Of a stretch of DNA of 64,000 bases, positions 44,417 through 53,265 are shown piece by piece. The stretch spans positions 14,201-78,200 of the forward strand of contig CALESQ010000081.1 of the NCBI GenBank assembly GCA_937907455.1. Direction: 5' to 3'. The DNA is from an uncultured Caldilineales bacterium. Lineage in GTDB: Bacteria > Chloroflexota > Anaerolineae > JAAEKA01. The notes under the pieces were generated by a model, which was not told the DNA's origin, did not search any database, and saw only the letters and a list, made by a program, of their open reading frames with translations. Each line of letters opens with the position of its first letter. Position 1 is the stretch's first letter. Made by a program: the position numbers and the translations under genes.

Positions 44417-45144
44417 GTACCATGCAAATTCCTGCCGATCTCAAACGGGCCGTAGCCAAAGACGCCTTCGTGCCGCTCCTAAGTGAGGGGTGGTTTGCGG
44501 CCGGCGTCATCACAGCCCTGGCGTTGGGGATAGTGACCTTCGTGTTTTTCGGCGTGGTCTTTTTTCCGGGCCAACCCCATGCAGCCCCGACCCTGGTGCG
44601 CGCGGTGCTGGTGGTGGCAAGCTTGATCGGAACAGCCGGCGGGCTGGCGGGCTTGCGCATCCATGCCTGGTATCAGGCCGCCATGCGGGCCACCGGCGCG
44701 CAACGCCGACGCTTGCTGCATCTGGCGGTGGCTGGGCATCGCCTGCTGGTAGCTGCACTTTTTCTGATCTTTGGGCTGTCGGCGCTGTGGGTTGCCTGGT
44801 TTGTTTCCCCGCTGGCCGGAGTGGTAGCCGTTGTCGTTTTTGCGCTGGAGCTGGTGGCGGGTACGATCAATGTGCCCAACTTCCTGAGCCTGCTCTGCGG
44901 GCGCTCCGTGCGGTTCACCCAGGCGGCCAGGCGGCTGGATCGGGGTTTGCGGGTGGCGATTGGCTTGCTGGCGCTGCTGGTGGCGCTGCCGCCGCTGCTC
45001 AACGCCCGGCCCGGCGCGGTTTTTCTGGTTCTGACGCAGCTTCTCAGCGCGCTGGCGCTGTTGTGGCTGCCCACCATGCTCGCAGTGGCCCGCATCCATC
45101 TCGCAGCCTTGCGCGATCCGGCATTGGACAGTGCTTCACCATGA
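44413..45144 (+). CDS. multi-TM membrane protein, putative immunity to a pore-forming effector
   Basis: 243 residues from GTG 44413 (overlaps the preceding stop as GTGA). Six hydrophobic segments, e.g. VITALALGIVTFVFFGVVFF, LLVAALFLIFGLSALWVAWF, VVAVVVFALELVAG. No transporter motif. Sitting between two EspG-like genes in the glycine-zipper effector operon, it fits a membrane immunity protein, or possibly a membrane part of the export route. Confidence 0.6.
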   Translation: MSTMQIPADLKRAVAKDAFVPLLSEGWFAAGVITALALGIVTFVFFGVVFFPGQPHAAPTLVRAVLVVASLIGTAGGLAGLRIHAWYQAAMRATGAQRRRLLHLAVAGHRLLVAALFLIFGLSALWVAWFVSPLAGVVAVVVFALELVAGTINVPNFLSLLCGRSVRFTQAARRLDRGLRVAIGLLALLVALPPLLNARPGAVFLVLTQLLSALALLWLPTMLAVARIHLAALRDPALDSASP

Positions 45145-45941
45145 ACGATGACTTTGCGATTACCCTCAGCCTGGATGAACTGTTGGCCCTGCTGGATCTG
45201 CTCGGCTTCGCCAGCATGAACGGCTTGCCTCCCAATCCGCTGGCCGGTGTGCCGAAAAAGCAGCAGGAGCAGCGGCTGCAAGCGGGCCTGCAAAGCTTGC
45301 TGCGCCGCGGGCTTGCCACGCAAACCGGCGATGTCGTGGCGCTGGATGACGCGCTGACCGCGCTGGTAACCAGTTGTCTGCGTCCTGCCGCGTCATTGGT
45401 GCTGGTGGGCAGGTTGCCCGATGGCACGGAAGACGTGCATCTCTTCAACGTCACGCCGGACATCCGGGTGGAGCACAGCTTCACGCACCTCGATAGCCAC
45501 ACTTTTCGCTTTTTCGCCCGCGGCGCAACGCTCCTCACGCGCGTGCGTGAGGCCCTGCTGCCCGTGGAGGCCGCCGCGCAGCCAGGCGCTTTCGCTGGCG
45601 TGTGGCCGTGGAAGCTGCTCAATGAGGTCATCGCGCAGGCGCGCGGGGGCCGCGGGGACAAAGCCATCAAGGCCCTGAGCAAAGCGCGCTGGCCGCAGCC
45701 AGAAGCGGAGGCATTTGCCGCGGCCGTAGCGCGTTGGCCGGTTTATACGGCTGTGTATGCCTGGGACTTGCACAGCACGCCTATAGGCGGCCAGCAAACG
45801 GTGATGATCGTGGCGGATCGGCGGCGCTGCTGGCTGCTGGAGCCGCAAGCTGCTGCTGCACAGGATTTGACGGTGCGTGCCGTGGCTGGCTCAACCGCGG
45901 TCGAGGCCATTCTCGCGCTGGCGCAGAGCATGGGAGAGTGA
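45141..45941 (+). CDS. EspG-like putative secretion chaperone
   Basis: 266 residues; ATGA overlap with the membrane gene. N-terminus LSLDELLALLDLLGFASMNG, then VTPDIRVEHSFTHLDSHTFR and RRRCWLLEPQA. A close paralogue of 43601. Two chaperones for one effector suggest a duplication or two substrates. Confidence 0.62.
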   Translation: MNDDFAITLSLDELLALLDLLGFASMNGLPPNPLAGVPKKQQEQRLQAGLQSLLRRGLATQTGDVVALDDALTALVTSCLRPAASLVLVGRLPDGTEDVHLFNVTPDIRVEHSFTHLDSHTFRFFARGATLLTRVREALLPVEAAAQPGAFAGVWPWKLLNEVIAQARGGRGDKAIKALSKARWPQPEAEAFAAAVARWPVYTAVYAWDLHSTPIGGQQTVMIVADRRRCWLLEPQAAAAQDLTVRAVAGSTAVEAILALAQSMGE

Positions 45942-45949
45942 GATCGGTC

Positions 45950-46088
45950 TGTCATTCCGTGGCCCCAACAGGGCCGGGGAATCCCCTGGCGAACGCATGG
46001 AGGACTCCTCACTGCGTTCGGAGTGACACCGATGAGAGTATTTAGCTTGCTGGACTTAACGCAATAACTTTGTTTACGATGCATTTAG
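45950..46088 (+). repeat. dispersed MITE/REP-like element, copy 2
   Basis: Starts TGTCATTCCGTGGCC, palindromic centre ends GGAGTGACACC, then a ~30-bp part (TTTAGCTTGCTGGACTT) and the end TTTGTTTACGATGCATTTAG. Begins 9 bp after the stop of the EspG-like gene and may end that operon's transcript. Confidence 0.75.
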
Positions 46089-46143
46089 TTTGCTGAACTT
46101 CGCCCAATGACATTTGCAACAACTTCTGGCCCTGACAGCAAAC

Positions 46144-46209
46144 TTCACGAAAAATTCAGAAAATATTCAGGAAAAATTCAAGACTCGCGCAGGAAGAGTG
46201 TGGTAAGAT
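46144..46209 (+). promoter_or_regulatory. WXG regulon promoter 6
   Basis: TTCACGAAAAA, TTCAGAAAATA, TTCAGGAAAAA, TTCAAGACTCG (46144-46187), then TGG-TAAGAT (46204-46209); spacing here 60 instead of 59. Precedes the effector at 46600 across a long repeat-filled leader. Confidence 0.8.
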
Positions 46210-46290
46210 AGTGAGGTAGTGAGATAGTGAGATAGTGAGATAGTGAGGTAGTGAGGTAGTGAGATAGTAAGATAGTGAGATAGTACGTAC
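46205..46290 (+). repeat. 8-bp tandem repeat tract in the WXG leader
   Basis: About nine units AGGTAGTG/AGATAGTG starting within the -10 region. Confidence 0.75.
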
Positions 46291-46309
46291 TATTCTTCTA
46301 CTTGCCTAC

Positions 46310-46560
46310 TTGTCTACCCGCCTTCGGCGTACTTGCCTACCCGCCTTCGGCGTACTTGTCTACCCGCCTTCGGCGTACTTGTCTACCCGCCTTCGGCGTA
46401 CTTGTCTACGTGTCTACTTGTCTACTTGTCTACTTGCCTACTTGCCTACTTGCCTACCCGCCTTCGGCGTACTTGTCTACCCGCCTTCGGCGTACTTGTC
46501 TACTTGCCTACTTGTCTACCCGCCTTCGGCGTACTTGTTTACTTCTCTTCGGCGTACTTG
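46310..46560 (+). repeat. 23-bp tandem repeats in the WXG leader
   Basis: Seven exact copies of CCGCCTTCGGCGTACTTG and one degenerate copy, separated by TCTA or by extra CTTGTCTA units, so the period is mostly 23 bp. Each copy can form a small CGCC/GGCG hairpin in RNA. All lie between the promoter and the ATG at 46600; a single copy occurs in the 38191 leader. Confidence 0.85.
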
Positions 46561-46599
46561 CCTACTCCCCTCCCCCCTGGCTAAAGGCGTACTTATCCT

Positions 46600-47739
46600 A
46601 TGAGCAATGACATCATTCAAGCGCAGTACGACACCCTGAACGACGTGGCACGGCGCTTTGGCGGCCAGGCTCAAGCCAACCGCGAGATGCTGGCCGCGGT
46701 GCGTCGTACCATGCAGCCGCTGCAAGCTGGTGCATGGCAAGGGCGCGGCTCCACAGCCTTTTTCAACGAAATGAACAGCGAGCTGCTGCCCGCGCTCAAT
46801 CGTCTGGTAGCCGCCCTGGAGCAGGCACAAACAATCACCACGGCCATTGCCCGCCTGGTGCGCCAGGCTGAAGAAGAGGCGGCGCGTCCCTTCCAGGGCC
46901 GTGATGGGGCCAGCGCCAACAGCAACAGTGCCGGTGATGGCGCAACGGCTGCCCCCGCTGCTGGCGCTGACAGTGCGGCTATGCCCACACCGATGGATAC
47001 AGCCAGCATTTTTGCCCCGGCTTACATGGATAGTCTCATCGGCTTGCAGGTGCAGGGCGCCGACAGCGCAGCACTCAACCGCGCCATGGAGACGCTGGCA
47101 GGCACCCCCTCGCCGCAGCAGGTGGAGCAGGCATTGGATCAGATCGCCCAGGCGCGCGGCGTGCCCCGCGCCGAGATCGAGGCACAATACCAGCGTTATC
47201 TATCGCTGCGCGACGAAGCGACACGCATCGCCGCAGCCAAGGGCATGGAGTCTATCCCCGCGACCAACCAGTTCCTGCACGATGACTTCATGGGCAGCAC
47301 CACGCAACTGCGCTACGGCCAGGTGGTAGGCGACGCTCTGGGCATTGACCCGGTGTTCGGTGCGCTGCTGAACCCCACTGGCGGGCTGGTTGGCCCCGGC
47401 AACGCCGCAGTGGACCTGGGTGACAGTGCTTTGGGCTATCATGGTGTGGTACACGATGCCGCAGGCTATCTCTACAACTATCACAACATGGGGCCGGGCT
47501 ATAACTACCTCGGCCTGGAAAACCGCGATACCAGTAGCCCCCTCACCGGCCAGCAGGCGGGCATTCAGTACTGGACTGACCGGCTTGATTCGGGCTTTGT
47601 TGAATCGACGCTTTCCAACACCGGCGGAACCCTGCTGGGTGTGGCTGAAGACGTTAAAACCGGCGTTACCAAAGCGATTGACGTGGTTAGCGACGGAGCC
47701 GGACGCGTCGTTGACTGGTTCGGTGACCTGTTCGACTGA
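46600..47739 (+). CDS. WXG100-like effector with unknown C-terminal domain
   Basis: 379 residues. WXG domain 1-98 (GAWQGRGSTAFF; RQAEEEAARPFQG), Ala/Ser-rich linker, a helical part (VEQALDQIAQARGVPRAEIE), then a C-terminal domain with LGIDPVFGALLNPTGGLVGP, GYHGVVHDAAGYLYNYHN and GPGYNYLGL. The His-Asp pair is faintly like phospholipase A2 centres, but the Cys residues and Ca loop are missing, so the activity is open. EspG-like gene follows 11 bp later. Upstream leader is unusually long and repetitive. Confidence 0.8.
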   Translation: MSNDIIQAQYDTLNDVARRFGGQAQANREMLAAVRRTMQPLQAGAWQGRGSTAFFNEMNSELLPALNRLVAALEQAQTITTAIARLVRQAEEEAARPFQGRDGASANSNSAGDGATAAPAAGADSAAMPTPMDTASIFAPAYMDSLIGLQVQGADSAALNRAMETLAGTPSPQQVEQALDQIAQARGVPRAEIEAQYQRYLSLRDEATRIAAAKGMESIPATNQFLHDDFMGSTTQLRYGQVVGDALGIDPVFGALLNPTGGLVGPGNAAVDLGDSALGYHGVVHDAAGYLYNYHNMGPGYNYLGLENRDTSSPLTGQQAGIQYWTDRLDSGFVESTLSNTGGTLLGVAEDVKTGVTKAIDVVSDGAGRVVDWFGDLFD

Positions 47740-47750
47740 GAGGCTATATC

Positions 47751-48515
47751 ATGACTCTGTCACGCACCATTCACTACCCGGTCGTGCTGACACGCGCCGA
47801 GATGGCCTTTTTGCTTTCCCTCACCGGCGTGCAGACATTGATCGGCTTGGAAGATAAAGGCTTGTTCCCGGCGGATACCGATGGCTGGCAGGCGCTTTTC
47901 CTGCAAGGCCGCGCCGAGCTGGAAAGCCATGGCTGGCTGGAGCAGCGCTCCGGCAGCGTGCAAACGCAAATAAACGAAGAGCTGCTGATCATCATTGCCA
48001 CCATTGCCGCGCCGCGCCGCGTGTTGGTGACCACCCTTGATAGCCCCAACCGCCCCGCACAAAGCGTCACCCATTACCTGGCCAGCCGTGTGGTTGAGGC
48101 CAGTTTCGACGGCGCGCGCTATCATTTGGCTACCTTGGCTTCACCGGATATCATGGTAGCTCGCCTGGCTGCTACGTTAGAGCTGCCCGTGCAGCCGCCG
48201 CCCTGGGACGAGTTCATGCTATCGCGCGAGCGTGCCAAAAAGGCCGCAGCCGATCCTCAGCCCGAACAACTGGTGCAGATGGGCGTTCCCCCGGCCAGCG
48301 CTTTGCCTTTTGCCCGTGCCTTGCACAGTGAACGTCGCGCCCGGTTGCAAATGCTGCACCTGAACTACGGTCAGGTAGAGACCAGCCACCGCTTCAATGC
48401 CTTGCTGGGCGAAGATCAAGATGACTGGTTTGTGCTGCCTGCCAACGGCGCAGGTTTGCGCGTGTGTCCTGCTTCGGCTCCCGCTCTGGCTGAACAAATC
48501 AAGGGGTTGTGGTAA
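47751..48515 (+). CDS. EspG-like putative secretion chaperone
   Basis: 254 residues. VVLTRAEMAFLLSLTGVQTL at the N-terminus, then WLEQRSGSVQTQINEELLII and a central strand YLASRVVEASFDGARYHLAT. More distant from 43601/45141 than they are from each other. Lies 11 bp after the 46600 effector and 1 bp before a lipoprotein gene, one operon. Confidence 0.6.
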   Translation: MTLSRTIHYPVVLTRAEMAFLLSLTGVQTLIGLEDKGLFPADTDGWQALFLQGRAELESHGWLEQRSGSVQTQINEELLIIIATIAAPRRVLVTTLDSPNRPAQSVTHYLASRVVEASFDGARYHLATLASPDIMVARLAATLELPVQPPPWDEFMLSRERAKKAAADPQPEQLVQMGVPPASALPFARALHSERRARLQMLHLNYGQVETSHRFNALLGEDQDDWFVLPANGAGLRVCPASAPALAEQIKGLW

Positions 48516-48516
48516 A

Positions 48517-48909
48517 ATGAAGCCCCTGCTGCTTGTTTTTGCTCTCGTCGTGCTTACCTCGTGCCATGCCATGAACACAGACCGAATTCACATTCGCCTT
48601 CAAAATGACAGTGCGGTTGATCTGGAAAACTTTTGGCTGGGCGCCGGTTCCGGAGCCGGTGGGCCGGGCAGCCGCGCCTTTGGTGCAGTGGCTGCCGGTG
48701 AAACCACGCCCTACCGCGCCATCAAGGCCGAGTTTGGCGCGTACAGCAACTATAATTTCATCACCGCTGACCGGCAGCGTTTTCTCGGTTCGCCTTTTGA
48801 TCAGGCAACTTTTGGCCAGGTTACGCTGTCCCCCGGCTACTATACTTTTGTGCTTACCATCAGCGGCGATGCCGCGTCTGTTGCCATTGTGTCCGACTCA
48901 GCACCCTGA
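48517..48909 (+). CDS. small lipoprotein, putative immunity
   Basis: 130 residues. Lipobox VVLTSC (Cys about 16), then a beta-rich body (RIHIRLQNDSAVDLENFWLG; VTLSPGYYTFVLTISGD). ATG follows the EspG-like stop at once. Same layout as 39630, suggesting a small family of outer-surface immunity lipoproteins. Confidence 0.62.
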   Translation: MKPLLLVFALVVLTSCHAMNTDRIHIRLQNDSAVDLENFWLGAGSGAGGPGSRAFGAVAAGETTPYRAIKAEFGAYSNYNFITADRQRFLGSPFDQATFGQVTLSPGYYTFVLTISGDAASVAIVSDSAP

Positions 48910-48929
48910 TTAATAGCGGGGGAGAAAAC

Positions 48930-48958
48930 TTCATATCTTTACGTCTTCCGGTTATAAT
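48930..48958 (+). promoter_or_regulatory. promoter of the VWA-FHA gene
   Basis: TTCATA (48930-48935), 17-nt spacer, TATAAT (48953-48958). No 11-bp repeats, so not under the WXG box. Confidence 0.6.
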
Positions 48959-49018
48959 GTCGCCGTATACTCCGGTTCAGCCGTATTGACACGCTATCAG
49001 CAGGGATGAAACGTCGGA

Positions 49019-51157
49019 ATGATGAAAAAATACCTCATCGGTTTGATATTGTTGCTAAACTTGCTGCCTTTGCCAACGGCAGTCTATGCTCAGTCGCCGG
49101 TCACGCCGCAGGTGATCAGCACCGTGTCGCAGCCCGGCGCTGACTCGCTGGGGCTGGAAGTTTACTTTGTCATCACGGATAGCGAAGGGCGGCCTGTGCT
49201 GGAACCCAATTTGGAGGAAGCTACCATTCAGGTGGTGGGCAGTGCCAGCGAGCCGATTCCCGCCAGTGTGGGTGATCCGGCCAGCACGCTGTATGTGGCG
49301 CTGCTGCTGGATGTCAGCGGCAGTATGCAAAACGTTATTGGCCAGGTGCGCAGCGCGGCGATGGAGGCTCTGAAAACGCTACCGGCCAATGCCCGCGTGT
49401 CGGTGATCGCCTTTAGCGACAAAATCAGCGTTATCAACGAATTTACCGGGGATTTCAACGAGGTGCAAAACCGCCTTCAGCAGGTGCGTGCGGTGCCCAA
49501 CGGCCCCACCTGTTTGTATGATGCCGTGTGGGATGTGATTGACCGGCTGGATCAGGCGGCAGCCCGTCCGCAGGATCGCCGTGCCTTGATCCTGTTCACC
49601 GATGGTCGCGACGAAAGAGGCAATGGTCAGGCGTGCAGCGTGCATACCCTGCTGGATGCAGTGCAAAAGGCGCAGCGCCAGCCCGCTACGCCGCTGCACA
49701 CCATTGGTCTGTGTACGGCTAACTGCGCCAACATCAACGGCTCAGAACTGCGTGAGATGGCCGGCGCTACCAGTGCATTCGCTGCTATCGGCGGCCAAAC
49801 CGAGCTGGACGATCTGTTTCAGACGATCATGGATGGCTTGAACGCGCAGTTGGTGGCCCGCGCTCAGGTGTATCCCCGGGCTGGGCTGGGGCAGGCTGTG
49901 CTGGCGGTGCGCCCGCGCGATCTGAATCTGTTTGCCACCACCATGTTCAACTTTCAGTCTGACCGCAGCTATGCCGAGCCGCTGCCACCGGTGACGGTGC
50001 GCATCAATCAACTCGATTTTCAGCCGGCTGCCGCCAGCTATTTGCTGCAAGTGGCTGTTGGCAATCCCCAATCGGCTGATCGGCTGATCCTGGGCGTGGA
50101 GGAGACCGAAGGCGGCAAAACCGTAGTCAAGAATCTGGAGATCAACCTTAACCAGCGCGATCTGTTGCAAACGGATCTGCCCGCGGGCAATTTGCTGCCA
50201 GGCCGCAAATACACTATCAAAATTCAGGCGGTGGATGCTAACGACCAGTTTCTCACCCGTCCCGCGGAGGTGCAAGGCTGTTCTGATGATCCCACGGTGC
50301 TGGGCTGCAAGGAGTTTACTCACGAGCCGCCGGTAGCGCCCGGCTGTGAATTTGCCGTGCAATCGGTGGAGTCGGATTACAGCCGGCAGGTCTTCCATTT
50401 CGATCTGGTGATGCCCGCCCAGTGTGATGATGTCTTTTATCAGGGCGTGATTGTAGAGCGGGAAAGCGGGCAGAAGCTACAGGATATTGCCCGCAGTACC
50501 TTTTTTGCCGCAGCAGGTACCAATCGGCTGACTCTGCCCATGCCTGCCCGCCTGCTGCAACTCAATAAGAAGGAAGCGGTTCCGGAACTGGCGCTGGATC
50601 TGACGTTGGAAACCCGCGAAGGCAAACAAACTGCCGTAGCCTATGAGTTTATTCCCGCGCGCCGCCCGCCCACCCCCATGAGCGAAACTCTGCGCAACAA
50701 TGTGCCGGCGCTTGTGGGGATTCTTGCCTGTATAGCCGCTTATCTGATCTACCGTATGCTTCAGGCGCAAAAAGCGCAAAAGGCTAAAGACGAGTTGAAG
50801 CGTCCACCGGTAAACCGTACCGAAGTGCAGGAAAGCAAAAAACCAACCATGCGCCTGCGTCTGCGCGTGCTGGCCTCGCCCGACTCGCAGGTAGCGCGTG
50901 AGGTGATCATTGAAAAGTTTCCCTTTGTGCTTGGCCGCAGCGAAGGTGATCTGCTTTTCAAGGGCGACAAACGCATTTCCGGCAAGCATGCCCGCATTAC
51001 CATCAGCAGCAACGAGTTTTTTATTGAAGATCTGGGTAGCACCAACTACACCTACCTGGCTGGTAAGCCACTGAAGCCGCAAACCCCACACCGCCTGCTG
51101 GGCAAGCTGTCTGTGCGGCTTGGGCCTGATACAGAGTTGGAAGTAGAAACCCTGTAA
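49019..51157 (+). CDS. VWA-TM-FHA membrane protein 1
   Basis: 712 residues. Signal peptide 1-25, extracytoplasmic VWA domain (about 88-277) with intact MIDAS start LLDVSGSM (Asp97) and LFTDGRDERG, a beta-sandwich region, one TM helix (about 561-581, ALVGILACIAAYLIYRM) and a cytoplasmic FHA domain (about 637-695: FVLGRSEGDLLF, RISGKHARI, EDLGSTNYTYL). FHA domains bind phosphothreonine, so the tail is a docking place for a substrate of the kinase at 57452, while VWA binds a ligand outside. Own promoter; a second VWA-FHA gene follows. Confidence 0.88.
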   Translation: MMKKYLIGLILLLNLLPLPTAVYAQSPVTPQVISTVSQPGADSLGLEVYFVITDSEGRPVLEPNLEEATIQVVGSASEPIPASVGDPASTLYVALLLDVSGSMQNVIGQVRSAAMEALKTLPANARVSVIAFSDKISVINEFTGDFNEVQNRLQQVRAVPNGPTCLYDAVWDVIDRLDQAAARPQDRRALILFTDGRDERGNGQACSVHTLLDAVQKAQRQPATPLHTIGLCTANCANINGSELREMAGATSAFAAIGGQTELDDLFQTIMDGLNAQLVARAQVYPRAGLGQAVLAVRPRDLNLFATTMFNFQSDRSYAEPLPPVTVRINQLDFQPAAASYLLQVAVGNPQSADRLILGVEETEGGKTVVKNLEINLNQRDLLQTDLPAGNLLPGRKYTIKIQAVDANDQFLTRPAEVQGCSDDPTVLGCKEFTHEPPVAPGCEFAVQSVESDYSRQVFHFDLVMPAQCDDVFYQGVIVERESGQKLQDIARSTFFAAAGTNRLTLPMPARLLQLNKKEAVPELALDLTLETREGKQTAVAYEFIPARRPPTPMSETLRNNVPALVGILACIAAYLIYRMLQAQKAQKAKDELKRPPVNRTEVQESKKPTMRLRLRVLASPDSQVAREVIIEKFPFVLGRSEGDLLFKGDKRISGKHARITISSNEFFIEDLGSTNYTYLAGKPLKPQTPHRLLGKLSVRLGPDTELEVETL

Positions 51158-51175
51158 ACCCTGATTCCAGCGTGT

Positions 51176-51203
51176 TTGGAGCCTGGTAGTAATTCTGTAT
51201 AAT
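51176..51203 (+). promoter_or_regulatory. promoter of the second VWA-FHA gene and probable signalling operon
   Basis: TTGGAG (51176-51181), 16-nt spacer, TATAAT (51198-51203). Probably serves 51295 and the closely spaced genes behind it. Confidence 0.6.
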
Positions 51204-51294
51204 AGCACGCACGCCTCTTGTGGAGGAAACAACCGTCCCGCGTGCGTTTAATACCGCGCACCGATCCACAGCCTCGCTCAAAGGGTTTTGGTCA

Positions 51295-53241
51295 ATGACT
51301 CAACCATCCATCAAAACGATTGCTGGCTTCCTGTTGCTTTTGGCTGCTCTGCTGTTCAGTCAATCTTCAGCGCTCGCGCAGCCCTTGCCGCCGAAAATCA
51401 CCATCAGCCAGGTGGATGTGACCGCGTTTCCTGATGTGCAAGTCTACATCCGCGGCGAAAACCTGACGCGCGAGCTGGAAACCGTTCCTCTTGGTCTGAG
51501 TGAAGATGGCAAGCCGCAAACAGCGATCGTTACGCGTCTGGAAGAAGTGGGCACTCAAACGGCGCTGTTGTTGGACGCTTCGCAGGATATTCAGTTGAAT
51601 GGGGCTACCGGCATTCCACGCTATCAAGAGGTAAGCGCGGTGGTGCGGCGTCTGGTGGAGCGTGGCGTGTTGTCGCCGCAATCCGACTGGCTGGCGGCCT
51701 ATGCGCCCGTAGCTGATCAGCAGATTTCTTCGCTGAAGGATTGGACATGGGATCACGGCGATCTGTACAACGCCTTGTACCAGTACATTCCGCCCGTGGG
51801 TATCGGTGAAACGCCACTGTTTGAGCTGCTCTACTTCGGTCTGGATGCTTTTGACAGCCCCCGCCTCAACCCGGCTGCTCAACGCCAGATCGTACTCTTT
51901 TCCGACGGCATAGATAACGTCAGCGGCGTGAAGATAGATGACGCCATTGCCCGCGCCCGTGAGCGCAGTATCCGCGTGCACACGGTGCTGCTAGGCCCAG
52001 GCACAGCCGACTCGCGTGCTAACCTGGAACGCATCGCCATTATGACCGGCGGGGTTTACACTCCACTTGCCACAGTCGAGGCGCTGGATACGTTGTGGGA
52101 TACCATCGCTACAGGACGCAAGCAGCGGGTATTGAGCTATCGCTCTGCCAACCCACAGCCCAAGCAGATTGCGGTTACCGCCCAGGTTGCAGAGGGCGAA
52201 ATCAGCGCCACGCGCGACTTTCCAGCGATGGCCGCCCCCGCCCCGGTGCAAATCAGCATTGTGCAGCCAGCCAGCGAGCAGGAAATCATCCGCAGCGGCA
52301 CGGCCTACACCTCGCCGCTGGAGACGCTCAGTCCGGCGGTGCTGCCGGTGCAGGTAGACTTCACCTGGCCGGAAGGGGAACGTGGCCTGCGTCGCGTGGA
52401 ATACACCCTGGGAAGCGATACGCGTGTAGTGGAAAGCGCGCCGTTCGACCGTATCGAATTTCCCATTGCCGCACTGGGCGAGGGTGTCTATGGCCTGCGT
52501 GTTCAGGCTGTAGACGAGCTGGGCATCACCGCCCAGTCCGAGCCATTGTCACTGCGCATCAAGCTTGACCTGCCCCCTGCTCCCGCGTCGGTGGAGCCGG
52601 TTTGCACCGGCCTGACCTGTCCCAATACCATGCGTTGGCTCACTCTGGCCGCGCTGGGATTGGCCTTGCTGGCGCTGCTTTTCGCGTTGATCCTCTTTTT
52701 GCGCAAGCCGCGCAACAAAGACAAGACCGCGTCCACATCTTCTGCCGCCCCTAAGGCGGCTACTGAGCCGTATGTTTTGGACCCGCGCATGCAGCGCCAT
52801 CACACCGTGAAGGCCCGGCTGGTGCTGGTAGAGGGCACTGCAAAACTGCCGCAAAGCATTGAGATCAGCGGCAGCGATACACGCATCGGTCGCGAGGCCG
52901 AGCTTTCCAACGTGGTGCTGGATGATCCGCGTGTGTCGCGCTATCATTGCCGCATTGTCGAAGAAGCCAACGGCGCTTTTCGGCTTTTCGACGAGGGCAG
53001 CACCAGCGGAACCTATGTCAACTACAAGCCGGTGGATATTCGCGGCCAGCTTTTGCAGCACGGCGACCAAATTCACATTGGTCCGGTGGGTTTTCGTTTC
53101 GAGCAGATGCAGCAGGAGCAAAGCGAGCCTGTGAAGGTAGCCACCGAGCCGTACAGTCCACAGTTCACCAGCGATGCGGTAGATGATGACCCCTTCCGCA
53201 CCGAACCCTACAAACTGCAAACACCAAAGCGCAAGGAATAG
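51295..53241 (+). CDS. VWA-TM-FHA membrane protein 2, degenerate MIDAS
   Basis: 648 residues from ATG 51295, where the signal peptide starts (KTIAGFLLLLAALLF). The VWA domain (about 82-272) has LLLDASQDIQ in place of DxSxS, so metal binding is probably lost, though LFSDGIDNVSG remains. Ig-like segment, one TM helix (about 447-470), then FHA (about 523-590: RIGREAELSNVVL, RVSRYHCRI, DEGSTSGTYVN) with the Arg, Ser-x-x-His and Asn used for phosphothreonine. Very similar plan to 49019. GTG 51220 upstream in frame is less likely because it would bury the signal peptide. Confidence 0.86.
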   Translation: MTQPSIKTIAGFLLLLAALLFSQSSALAQPLPPKITISQVDVTAFPDVQVYIRGENLTRELETVPLGLSEDGKPQTAIVTRLEEVGTQTALLLDASQDIQLNGATGIPRYQEVSAVVRRLVERGVLSPQSDWLAAYAPVADQQISSLKDWTWDHGDLYNALYQYIPPVGIGETPLFELLYFGLDAFDSPRLNPAAQRQIVLFSDGIDNVSGVKIDDAIARARERSIRVHTVLLGPGTADSRANLERIAIMTGGVYTPLATVEALDTLWDTIATGRKQRVLSYRSANPQPKQIAVTAQVAEGEISATRDFPAMAAPAPVQISIVQPASEQEIIRSGTAYTSPLETLSPAVLPVQVDFTWPEGERGLRRVEYTLGSDTRVVESAPFDRIEFPIAALGEGVYGLRVQAVDELGITAQSEPLSLRIKLDLPPAPASVEPVCTGLTCPNTMRWLTLAALGLALLALLFALILFLRKPRNKDKTASTSSAAPKAATEPYVLDPRMQRHHTVKARLVLVEGTAKLPQSIEISGSDTRIGREAELSNVVLDDPRVSRYHCRIVEEANGAFRLFDEGSTSGTYVNYKPVDIRGQLLQHGDQIHIGPVGFRFEQMQQEQSEPVKVATEPYSPQFTSDAVDDDPFRTEPYKLQTPKRKE

Positions 53242-53265
53242 CAGACTGTTTGATGGAGCAAAGCC

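Noticed and set aside
46310..46560. CRISPR array
   Set aside because: The 18-23-bp units are separated by only a few repetitive bases, not by unique 30-40-bp spacers, and no cas genes are near.
46302..46610. Overlapping open frames rich in CLPAFGVL/RLRRT repeats
   Set aside because: They are only translations of the 23-bp leader repeats; all three frames stay open because of the repeat and none has a ribosome-binding site.
46600..47739. Phospholipase A2 domain (GYHGVVHDAAGYL)
   Set aside because: Only the His-Asp pair is suggestive; no Ca-binding loop or disulphide Cys pattern.
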